Assembly: GCA_016209205.1 (NCBI GenBank)
Contig: JACQWQ010000061.1
Span: 1-64,000, forward strand
From: Chloroflexota bacterium
GTDB lineage: Bacteria; Chloroflexota; Anaerolineae; UBA4142; SHND01
Reading direction: 5' to 3'
DNA length: 64,000 nucleotides
The translations under genes were made by a program, and so were the position numbers. Of this stretch, positions 7,875 through 15,200 are shown piece by piece (position 1 is the stretch's first letter; every line of letters starts with the position of its first letter). Below the pieces are notes generated by a model. It was not told the origin of the DNA. It saw only the letters and a list, made by a program, of their open reading frames with translations, and made no database searches.

Positions 7875-8291
7875 ATGCAGCTGCGAATTGCTGCCATCGC
7901 CGACTATGTAAATATCACTGGCAATGGCAAACTGAACATAATGGGCATTTTTTCGCAGATTAGAGCAACTGCGGTTCCTGTCATTCACCCACAAATGCAG
8001 GTTGTTTTTCAAATCGCCTTCGAGCCATCAGAGGCGGGACAGAGGCATGTCCGAATTTCGCTTCATGATCTAGATGGCACCGAAGTTATCGAAATTAGTG
8101 GGACGATGGAGATTCCCAATTTTGATGGTCCCGATCCGCTTGTCGTCAATCAACTGCTGCCGTTAATGAATGTTGTGTTTCCGCATTTTGGCAGTTATGA
8201 ATTCACGATTGAAATTGACGGCACGGAATTACCCGCCCATATTCCTGTCGATCTCATTCAGATTGCCAATGCGGACCAATCGCAGGTATAA
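7875..8291 (+). CDS. DUF6941-like protein of unknown function
   Basis: A 138-residue protein opening MQLRIAAIADYVNITGNGKL and continuing NIMGIFSQIRATAVPVIHPQ. This matches the beta-rich DUF6941 family as I recall it (a leading A-DY-ITG-KLN-G motif). The rest is alternating beta (VVFQIAFEPSEAGQRHVRIS; YEFTIEIDGTELPAHIPVDL) with a late strand pair. No membrane span or signal is seen. ATG follows GGAAAGGGG by eight bases. It lies 35 bp before HicA within the same cassette. Biochemical role is unknown. Confidence 0.65.
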   Translation: MQLRIAAIADYVNITGNGKLNIMGIFSQIRATAVPVIHPQMQVVFQIAFEPSEAGQRHVRISLHDLDGTEVIEISGTMEIPNFDGPDPLVVNQLLPLMNVVFPHFGSYEFTIEIDGTELPAHIPVDLIQIANADQSQV

Positions 8292-8326
8292 TCCTTATAG
8301 ACGAAGGCGAAAAACTCTTCCAACGC

Positions 8327-8641
8327 ATGTCGCAAAGTCTCAATGGCTGGAAGGAACGTGATCTTGAAACACTCTATTTAGAGCGGATTCCTAATTCGTA
8401 TGTGGGCAAAAGACCTTTCGGGTTTCCGAAAACCCGAAAGGTCTGCCCACCAATCAGACTGGAATCCGCTCTAGGTTTTGGTTTTGAGTTTACCGAACGA
8501 ACCAATCATCGCAAGTACTGGCATCCGCGCCATCCCGAATTGTTCGCCTTTGTGCCGCGGCATCGAACAGTCAAGGCGCCGTATGTGCGCTCCGCTCTCC
8601 GCTTGATCCAGCAGCTTCAAGAAATTGAAAAGCGAAAGTAA
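8327..8641 (+). CDS. HicA-like toxin carrying an in-frame MITE insertion
   Basis: Without the inserted element the protein reads MSQSLNGWKERDLETLYL, then GFGFEFTERTNHRKYWHPRH and FVPRHRTVKAPYVRSALRLI. This is the compact HicA dsRNA-binding-like toxin, with the conserved His in the TNHRKYWHP block. The 93 bp gained (91-bp element plus TA) add 31 residues and keep the frame open, so a 104-residue product can still be made. The insertion lies between the first helix and the first strand and may well kill activity. The HicB partner follows 12 bp later. Confidence 0.7.
   Translation: MSQSLNGWKERDLETLYLERIPNSYVGKRPFGFPKTRKVCPPIRLESALGFGFEFTERTNHRKYWHPRHPELFAFVPRHRTVKAPYVRSALRLIQQLQEIEKRK
8381..8471. 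mobile_element. 91-bp MITE, copy B (opposite orientation)
   Basis: Reverse complement of copy A, with one or two base differences visible in the central hairpin. It is flanked by TA (8379-8380 and 8472-8473). Insertion in the HicA gene happens to keep the reading frame. Copies A and B face each other across 1.1 kb. Confidence 0.85.
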
Positions 8642-8653
8642 GGTGATGAACCT

Positions 8654-8956
8654 ATGGAATACACAACCATAATCAAGCTTGTAAAAGAGGGTGACGAACT
8701 CTACTATCTTGCCTACCATCCAGAATTGAAAAACTGCTTTAGCGATGGCGAAACAGCACAAGCAGCGCGCGAAAATTTACGACAAGTAACAGAAATGACC
8801 ATCGAGCATTTGCGTCGGCACAACCTGCCTGTTCCAGAACCGAGTCCAATCCTGGAAACACCCCAAGATTGGGAGTTCAAACAAATCGGCGAATTCTTTG
8901 AACTGCATTTTCCTGATGGTGTAGGCACGCTGCAACAGCTTGGTTCTCCAGCATAA
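8654..8956 (+). CDS. HicB-like antitoxin
   Basis: A 100-residue protein with the HicB partial RNase-H-like fold: DELYYLAYHPELKNCFSDGE, then TAQAARENLRQVTEMTIEHL. The core pattern (P-L-C-DG-T--EA--N) is present in a divergent form. The C-terminal third (PVPEPSPILETPQDWEFKQI) would hold the DNA- or toxin-contact region. It follows the HicA-like gene by 12 bp and is followed at once by a strong terminator. HicB usually neutralises HicA and represses the operon. The assignment rests on both fold pattern and neighbour. Confidence 0.7.
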   Translation: MEYTTIIKLVKEGDELYYLAYHPELKNCFSDGETAQAARENLRQVTEMTIEHLRRHNLPVPEPSPILETPQDWEFKQIGEFFELHFPDGVGTLQQLGSPA

Positions 8957-8957
8957 T

Positions 8958-8987
8958 AAAGCAGGCGACCGACAGGTCGCCTGCTTT
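8958..8987 (+). terminator. Terminator after HicAB
   Basis: Perfect 13-bp stem AAAGCAGGCGACC/GGTCGCCTGCTTT with GACA loop, followed by ATTTG. The A-run before and T-run in the stem would let it work in both directions. Confidence 0.85.
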
Positions 8988-8990
8988 ATT

Positions 8991-9673
8991 TGTGCGCGGA
9001 TATGCAGGGGCTTGTTGTCTATAGACAACATTACGCTCTGCGTGAAGCGTCTGTTCACTTGTGTTACAATCCCTGCAATAAAATAAAAAACTCTTGCGCC
9101 GTTCAAGCGTCCGAGAGTTTGGTTGCTCTTGTCAGCCGAACTCCATCGGTTTGACGTGTTACGGTTCGGCATTCGCCGTACAAAAAATGCATTGCAAACG
9201 CGCGTGAAGTGCAATAGAATTAACGCCGAGCATAGGTTTTAGAGCGGATTCCTAACACTACTACGAGACTTTCAAAAAATGATGAACGTTGGTCTGCTTC
9301 TACGAACGTATTCCGAACTTTGTTCAGCAAATTGGTGGTTTTCCTGAACGATAGTCATCTTCCGTGTCCTGCGAAGTCTCGTAGTAACGCGAAGTCTTCG
9401 CCAATCCCCTCTTGCTCGCGAGGGATTGCTCGGATGTATTTCATCCGCTGAACTCCATCCGAGTAATCCCGCCCTGTTTTTGCGGATTACTCGAATGCTC
9501 CGATGAACTGCATCGGCGTTCATTCGCATCCGCTGCGAGCGGGGAAAAGTGATTTTGGCGAAGGTATTGATACTAGATTGGGAATCTGTCAAGACATTTC
9601 TTGAAAATTTCTAATCTTTGTGAGAAGTTCAGCAGAAATCCTACATCCCCAATGGAATTTGCATTAGGGTCGG
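8991..9673. other. Gene-free stretch with nested palindromic repeats
   Basis: No credible coding frame. It holds a 16-bp perfect palindrome GTTGTCTATAGACAAC (9013-9028) and a lone MITE end GAGCGGATTCC starting at 9242. A ~130-bp inverted repeat has arms TACTACGAGACTT/AAGTCTCGTAGTA (about 9257-9386). Another pair is CTTCGCCAA.../TTGGCGAAG (about 9396-9565), whose right end TTGGCGAAGGTATTG recurs at 53400. This looks like elements inserted into each other. Confidence 0.6.
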
Positions 9674-9836
9674 GGGTTTGCGTTCGGGGATGGGTTACGC
9701 GGGCGCGGCAACCTTGAAAGATTTGCACACGAAAACGCGCTTGCGCCGCATCACGAATGCGGGCTTGATCGAGAGTCATCCGCACGATGTAACAATTACG
9801 CGTGAAGCGCCGAATTATCAGACGCGGATGGGGTGA
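9674..9836 (+). pseudogene. guaB 3'-end fragment, copy 3
   Basis: Encodes [20 protein letters not shown] through [16 protein letters not shown] and TGA (9834-9836). The repeat continues past the stop for about 105 bp: a hairpin with arms CGGCAAAAGAAAG/CTTTCTTTTGCCG that is shared almost base for base with copy 4. Confidence 0.85.
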
Positions 9837-9943
9837 GATTGACCCGTAGTTTGGAAAACGACGGCAAAAGAAAGGGGAAAATACACAAAGAAGTTTTTTC
9901 ATTCTTTGTTCTGGCGGTCTTTCTTTTGCCGATGATGGCGCAA

Positions 9944-9973
9944 TTGACGTTGCTGTTGCGCGCGTGATAGAAT
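9944..9973 (+). promoter_or_regulatory. Cassette promoter 3
   Basis: TTGACG at 9944-9949, 18-bp spacer with TTGCGCGCGTG, TAGAAT at 9968-9973, 47 bp ahead of the antitoxin start. Confidence 0.7.
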
Positions 9974-10020
9974 CGTGTGCAGGAAAAAACAGAAATCGCC
10001 CGCAGTAAGGGGAGGACTTG

Positions 10021-10272
10021 ATGTTATTGAGTATTCAGGGTATCTATCGCCATGGAAAGATAGAACTGATCGAGCAGCCCACAAATGTTCGGGATGAGAC
10101 CTACGTCATCGTCACGTTTCTTGAACCTGGGATGGTTGACCTAAGGGAGCGTGGAATTACGGAGGAGCAAGCGGCAGCACTCCGCGCCGCGATGGCGTTG
10201 TTCGCGGAAGATTGGGACAGCCCGGAGATGAGTATCTATGACAACTACGACGCCGTCAAAGCCAGCATATAA
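10021..10272 (+). CDS. Putative antitoxin paired with MazF-like toxin
   Basis: An 83-residue protein. ATG at 10021 follows GGGGAGG by five bases. The N-terminal half (LLSIQGIYRHGKIELIEQP) resembles the short beta domain of AF2212-type antitoxin-like proteins. The acidic C-terminal half (MALFAEDWDSPEMSIYDNYD) fits a toxin-binding tail. Its 3' end overlaps the MazF-like gene by 35 bp, so the two are translationally linked. Antitoxin role is inferred from size, acidity and overlap. Confidence 0.72.
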   Translation: MLLSIQGIYRHGKIELIEQPTNVRDETYVIVTFLEPGMVDLRERGITEEQAAALRAAMALFAEDWDSPEMSIYDNYDAVKASI

Positions 10273-10630
10273 ACGCGGTGATGTTGTCTTGGTGCTGTTT
10301 CCCAACTCCGATCTGCGAACCGCCAAGACACGCCCGGCGCTCATCGTTCAAGCAGAAAATCTGCAAACAGAAATTCCGCAAGTCATTGTGGCAATGATTA
10401 CAAGTAAAGTTTTCCGTGCCAACCATCCGAGCCGCGTTCTTGTGACCCTGGATAGCAGTGAAGGCAAGCAATCGGGATTGCTCGCTGATTCGGTCGTGAT
10501 GACGGATAACTTGGCGACGATTTTGGAGATTGCGATTGACCGCAAAATCGGAACGCTGCCGATGAAGGCGACAGACAAGGCATTGCGTCACACATTGGGA
10601 TTGGAGGACGAACAGCAAAAATCCAAGTAA
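10238..10630 (+). CDS. MazF/PemK-family endoribonuclease toxin
   Basis: A 130-residue protein with the MazF/PemK fold signature: YKRGDVVLVLFPNSDLRTAK with the GDVV strand, KTRPALIVQA with the conserved R-PA-IV block, and VIVAMITSK. The family cuts single-stranded mRNA. The GDVVLV and TRPALIV motifs and 130-residue length are typical and no lesion is visible. It overlaps the upstream antitoxin by 35 bp, and its stop lies two bases before guaB fragment copy 4. Confidence 0.88.
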   Translation: MTTTTPSKPAYKRGDVVLVLFPNSDLRTAKTRPALIVQAENLQTEIPQVIVAMITSKVFRANHPSRVLVTLDSSEGKQSGLLADSVVMTDNLATILEIAIDRKIGTLPMKATDKALRHTLGLEDEQQKSK

Positions 10631-10631
10631 G

Positions 10632-10789
10632 TGCGTTCGAGGATGGGATGCGCGGGCGCGGCGACCTTGAAGGATTTGCGCACCAAAACGCGTTTGCGCC
10701 GCATCACGAATGCGGGCTTGATCGAGAGTCATCCGCACGATGTAACAATTACGCGTGAAGCGCCGAATTATCAGACGCGGATGGGGTGA
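10632..10789 (+). pseudogene. guaB 3'-end fragment, copy 4
   Basis: Nearly identical to copy 3 ([20 protein letters not shown] ... [10 protein letters not shown] stop), including the ~105-bp hairpin region downstream (to about 10893). It begins directly after the MazF stop, so copies 3 and 4 bracket a ~0.8-kb toxin-antitoxin unit as direct repeats. Confidence 0.85.
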
Positions 10790-10929
10790 AACTGACCCGT
10801 AGTTTGGAAAACGACGGCAAAAGAAAGGGAAAAACACACAAAGAAGGTTTTTTCATTCTTTGTTCTGGCGGTCTTTCTTTTGCCGATGATGGCGCAACGA
10901 GTTGCGCACCAATCTTCGGATAGGATGCA

Positions 10930-10959
10930 TTGACGCTGCTGTTGCGCGCGTGTTACAAT
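10930..10959 (+). promoter_or_regulatory. Cassette promoter 4
   Basis: TTGACG at 10930-10935, 18-bp spacer with TTGCGCGCGTG, TACAAT at 10954-10959. It reads into the Gly/Asn-repeat gene and the STAND gene. Confidence 0.7.
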
Positions 10960-11057
10960 TCCTGGCAATCCGAAACGCCGCAGGGTGAATTTGCAAGCTG
11001 ACGCCCCTTCCCCTGTTAAGCCCGTCGCGGTGTATCTGGAATAAGGAGAGGAATGGC

Positions 11058-11522
11058 ATGGCTGCCTCGAACAAGAAAAAATCCCCGCAACCCGCGCCCA
11101 AGAATCAGGTCATCCTGAAGGATAATGCCAAAATCAACGCCAAGGGCAATGTCATCATGGGCGACCAAATCATACACGGCAATCAATACAATGCCGGCGG
11201 CAACCTCAATATCGCGAATGTTTCCACCCCGCGCGAATTCATCGAGCAACTCCAGCAAGTGCAAAGCGAAATCGCTATGCTCAAACAATCGCCTGAACTC
11301 TCCGCGTCCCAAGCGCGGCGCATCGAAGCGGTCGAAGGTGACGTGGTTGAAGTCATTCAAGAGGTGCAAAAACCGAAACCGCTGCCCGCGCGCATCAATG
11401 AAACACTCGGCGAGGCGCAAGAAACGATGAACAAAATCGGCGGGAGCGTAAAATCCGCCGTCGAATTGGGCGCGGCGTTGGGCGCGCTCGCGGAATTGGC
11501 AATCAAAGTATTCGGCGGGTAA
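11058..11522 (+). CDS. Gly/Asn beta-repeat plus helical protein, STAND-associated
   Basis: A 154-residue protein with a GGAGAGG upstream. After a Lys/Pro-rich start, residues about 17-53 form short beta repeats with GN/GD turns (KINAKGNVIMGDQIIHGNQY). A helical region follows (REFIEQLQQVQSEIAMLKQS) and a Gly/Ala-rich hydrophobic tail ending FGG. Such GD-repeat adaptors commonly sit beside or inside STAND proteins. The downstream STAND protein has a matching FVGGDKRTINYGF stretch near its N-terminus, so the two may associate through it. Family and role are inferred, not established. Confidence 0.6.
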   Translation: MAASNKKKSPQPAPKNQVILKDNAKINAKGNVIMGDQIIHGNQYNAGGNLNIANVSTPREFIEQLQQVQSEIAMLKQSPELSASQARRIEAVEGDVVEVIQEVQKPKPLPARINETLGEAQETMNKIGGSVKSAVELGAALGALAELAIKVFGG

Positions 11523-11623
11523 CCCCATTTCGTCTTGGGACTGTCTGTTTGTTCTTTGTTTCTCTCGATGCTTTGTGAAGCCGTTGAATTCGTTCCATGG
11601 GCAACTTTTGATTGGTAACGCCT

Positions 11624-14388
11624 ATGCCCTCACACCAACTTTCCCCCAAAAAGAAAATCGCAAAACCAAAACGTAAAGTTACGCGGGCGCGCGGCGCGCC
11701 CGCGCGCGTGACGCGCACCGTCGTGAGCGGGCGCGTCGCGTGCGCGGACTTTGTCGGCGGCGACAAACGCACGATCAACTATGGCTTTACGAGTCAAGAC
11801 GTCGAACGTCTGATTGATAAGGTGCTCGCGTTTTTGCAAGCCGGCGCGATCTTTCTACCGTCCGGCGCGCAAGGTGAACTCCGCGCGGAATTGGATGAAG
11901 AAACGCTGACGTTCCAAGCGGGCGCGGCGCTCCAACTTGGACAGCATCGCAACGAACGCGCGTATTTGCTTTCGCTGACCGTGCGGCGCGAATACCAAAT
12001 CTGGGCGACCAAGTTCATTCCGCTCGCCGCGCGCATGGACGTGAAACGCAGCGTCGAAGCGCTCGATCTGCCGGTGGCGTTCAGCGAATTTCGCGTGCCG
12101 CGCGAAGGCACCGACGCCGTGGCGCAGATTACGTACGAGCCGCTCGACGACATTACGGACGCGCTGGCGAGACATGCGGCGTTCGTGATTTTGGGCGAGC
12201 CCGGCGCGGGCAAGACGACGACGCTGCAAAAAATCGCGTTCGAGCAAGCGCGGCATTTGCTCGCGGGCGGCGATGGGCGCGTGCCGCTCTTGGTGCGGCT
12301 GAGCCAACAAAGTAACCGCGAGCCGTTCGAGTTTTTGCGCGCGGAATGGGAACGCCGCACCGGTGCGGATTTTGCCGACGCGCTGGCAGCGGGACGCGTG
12401 CTGCTGCTGGCGGACGGTATCAACGAACTGCCCCGCGACGACCGCGACGAACGCTTGAAAGCGTGGCGTGAGTTTACGCAGGACTGCGCGGGCGCGAACC
12501 AAATCGTGTTTACGGGACGCGAACGCGATTACGACCGCCAACTCGATCTGCCGCGCGTGCGCGTAGAGCCGCTCGACGATGCGCGCGTCGCAGATTATTT
12601 GCAGCGCAACCGCGCCGAAGGTTTGCACGCGCTGTTGGACGACCCGAAAACACGTTTGCGTGAAATGGCGCGCAATCCGTTCAACCTGTCGCTGCTCGTG
12701 GCGGCGTATCAATCCAATCAACGCGACATGGCGAATCGCGGGCGCTTGATGGAATGGTTTGTCGGCGAATTGTTTGCGCGCGAAGAGCGTCTGGCGCATC
12801 GCGGGTGGCTGCACCGTGATACGCAAACGCGCGCGCTGGCGCAGTTGGCGTATGCGATGCAAGCACAAGGCGAAAGCACAACGCTGAAGGTCAAAATCGC
12901 GCGGGAGCTTATGCCCACATCCGTCGAACTCAACGGCGATGAAGTGAACGTCAAACCACTTGAACTGTTTCGTTTCGCGCGGGCGGCGACGCTGCTCGAT
13001 TCATCGGTCGAGCCGGACGTTCGTTTTTATCATCACCTCTTGCAAGAATATTTCGCCGCGCTCGAACTCTTGAAACGCTTTGACGCAGGCGAGGATCCCT
13101 CGACTGCGCTCGGGACAAGTTTGTCCGCGTTGTGGCAAGCGAAACGCCTGGCATCCGAAATGCCGCCGTCCGACGTGGGCGAATGGGACGCGCTGCCCGA
13201 ACCGCCCGCGACGGGCTGGGAAGTGACGACCATTCTCGCGTGCGGTTTGGCGCGTGACCCCGCGCGTTTCATCGAGACCATTCGTCCGCACTATCCCGCG
13301 CTCGCGGCGCGCTGTCTGGACGAAAGCGGTATTGAAAAACCTACGGCGGTGACGGAACGCGTGCGCGCGGACTTGGTCGCCGACTTGAATAATCCCGAAA
13401 TCCATTTACGCGCGCGTCTGCAAGCGGGCTATGCGCTCGGACACATTGGCGACCCGCGTTTTGCGCCGCAGACGATTAGCGGTGCGCAAGTCATTGCGCC
13501 GCAGATGGTGGATGTGCCTGCGGGCGAATATGTGATGGGCAGCGCGGAGGATGATGAACTCGCGTTCGATATTGGGAGACGGATTTGGCGCGGCGCTGGC
13601 TAAAAGGCGAAGACGTGGCAGGTGGGCAGTTTGAAGCATACATGCAAGTGTGGCGATTCACGCAAAACAATTCCGATTGGAAAGAGCGATTGGAACGCAC
13701 GGGGAGTTTTTCGCCCGAACAATTGGACACCTACGAGTATATCGCGGGTCTGAGCGAAGAAGAATTGAGACGCGAATTGTCATCGCAACTCAACCAAAAA
13801 TCGCGCGAACATCCGCAATACTGGAACGACGCGCAATTCAACAATCCCTCCCAGCCCGCCGTTGGCATTACATGGTTTGAAGCGCGCGCCTATTGCGCAT
13901 GGCTTACGGAGGTGACGGGCAAACAGTATCGCTTGCCGACCGAAGCGGAATGGGAAGCCGCCGCGCGCGGGAGCGAAGCGCGCGTTTACGCGTGGGGTGA
14001 CGAGTGGGATGTATCGAAAACAAATTCGATTGAAGGGCGTGTGTTAAAGCCGTCGCCGGTCGGCGCGTATGACGCGGTGGCGTCGAGTTCTTTTGGAACA
14101 TCCGACCAAACGGGCAATGTGTGGGATTGGACAAGCACGTTGTATCAATCGTATCCTTATAGCGATGATGGACGTGAAGATGTAAGTGCAGAGGGCGAGC
14201 GCGTGGTACGCGGCGGGTCGTTCTCTAATGATAGGTCGCTTGTCCGCTATGCTAGGCGTAACAGGCTTGTCGCTGACCACTTTTACGACAGTCTCGGTCT
14301 TGGCTCGCGCGGGTCAGCCCAACAATTTCACTTTGGGCAATTTCGCTTCGTCATAGGGTGGTTCAAGGTCACGTTTCATCGCGTCTAA
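11624..14388 (+). pseudogene. STAND (NACHT-like) NTPase joined to FGE/sulfatase-type lectin domain, frameshifted
   Basis: The first frame (11624-13603) has a GD-repeat start, then a STAND core: Walker A LGEPGAGKTTTLQKI, Walker B VLLLADGINELP. A helical arm and a short HEAT-like region precede the start of a formylglycine-generating-enzyme-like domain (VDVPAGEYVMGSAEDDE). The frame then breaks near 13590. The second frame (13585-14388) carries the rest of that domain: FEARAYCAWLTEVTGKQYRL, PTEAEWEAAARGSEARVYAW, NVWDWTSTLY, VVRGGSFSNDRS. Roughly 30-40 residues at the domain start look lost. The last 28 residues are not family-like and read antisense to a convergent remnant. STAND-FGE proteins are predicted sensors in conflict systems. 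This copy is either broken or carries assembly errors. Confidence 0.8.
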
Positions 14389-14447
14389 TCTCGCCTGAAT
14401 TTTCTCGCGCTGCTCTTGAAATAGGGTCGCCAACGGTTTATCAAATG
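14318..14447 (-). pseudogene. 3' remnant of an unrecognised gene
   Basis: A minus-strand frame without start reads DKPLATLFQEQREKIQARLD, then PPYDEAKLPKVKLLG and stop at 14318-14320. It has protein-like composition and faces the STAND-FGE gene, overlapping its odd tail. I do not recognise it. Confidence 0.35.
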
Positions 14448-14584
14448 TCAATAGTTGATCTTTGTTCGCCTTCGTCCAGTGCGATACGCAGTCTTTTTTT
14501 CTCTAACGCGCGCAGGAATTTTCGCGCGACGTTTTTGTCGAGCAGTGTCCGTGAGGCGCGCTTGAGCGTTCCACCCAATCTCAT
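14441..14584 (-). pseudogene. Short PIN-like toxin stub
   Basis: A 47-codon frame (ATG 14582-14584) reading LLDKNVARKFLRALEKKRLR. This resembles the start of PIN-like toxins that begin LLDKNVAR, and it stops at once afterwards. It overlaps the 3' end of the upstream antitoxin-like gene in another frame, a normal toxin-antitoxin layout. The catalytic remainder is missing. Confidence 0.4.
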
Positions 14585-14888
14585 CGAGGTCGTCTCCTGC
14601 TTGTTCGTGCCATGTATTCCATAACGCTTCCTGTTCCGCGTCGGTTAGAGCAATCCATTCTTTCCACGTCATGTCTCCAATAAACGGCGCATTTTCACGC
14701 GCCTCTTGCGCTGCGCGAACGAGATAATCCGAAAAACTTTCGCCGGATCGTTGCTGCGGCTTGGGACGCTCGAACGTCAATTGCCATAACGCGGCAATGA
14801 CGGCGCTCTGAATTTTCCGCTCGTCAATTTCTCGAATGCGGAGTTGATTGACAAGACGGGTCGGTAGTTTTACGCGGAGTTCGTTCAT
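14448..14888 (-). CDS. Antitoxin-like protein
   Basis: A 146-codon frame starting MNELRVKLPTRLVNQLRIRE after a GGAACGAAGG leader. The start resembles ribbon-helix-helix type regulators. The middle (DYLVRAAQEARENAPFIGDM, TWKEWIALTDAEQEALWNTW) is helical and acidic. From about residue 115 the sequence turns Arg/Lys-rich and unlike a folded protein (RQKRRAKIPARVREKKTAY), where it overlaps the PIN-like stub in another frame, so the true end was probably earlier. I read it as the antitoxin half of a decayed pair; low certainty. Confidence 0.45.
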   Translation of the reverse strand: MNELRVKLPTRLVNQLRIREIDERKIQSAVIAALWQLTFERPKPQQRSGESFSDYLVRAAQEARENAPFIGDMTWKEWIALTDAEQEALWNTWHEQAGDDLDEIGWNAQARLTDTARQKRRAKIPARVREKKTAYRTGRRRTKINY

Positions 14889-15081
14889 CCTTCGTTCCTT
14901 TGGAAAAATCGTATCCCTTGTTTCCTCTACGCCGACCATTTTACAAAAACATTTCGCCTTTTACAACGTTGTTGGCGCATAGGCGCGTTGATTCGCGCCC
15001 TTTCCGTAAAATGGAATTTTACGGCTCGAAAAAAGTAAAATGCTCCGCATTCCGAATCGCTCGCGATTTTGCGAATTGCAG

Positions 15082-15117
15082 GCAATTCGATGAATCGCAC
15101 GCAATTCGATGAATCGC
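15082..15117. repeat. Short tandem repeat GCAATTCGATGAATCGC
   Basis: Two copies of this 17-mer at 15082-15098 and 15101-15117, in a 300-bp gene-free stretch (14890-15200) rich in GAATCGC/GCGATT words. Similar wording recurs at about 18445-18475. No gene seen. Confidence 0.55.
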
Positions 15118-15200
15118 CGCGCGATTTCACCTTTTTTCAGTCGGCGAATTCCATTCGCTGCCATTCTGCATCGGCGCGCATCGAACGAAAAATCCTCGCG

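Noticed and set aside
14890-15200. DGR template repeat or reverse transcriptase downstream of the STAND-FGE gene
   Set aside because: No reverse transcriptase motif (such as YxDD context) and no sequence resembling the variable segment was found here; only short GAATCGC-type repeats.
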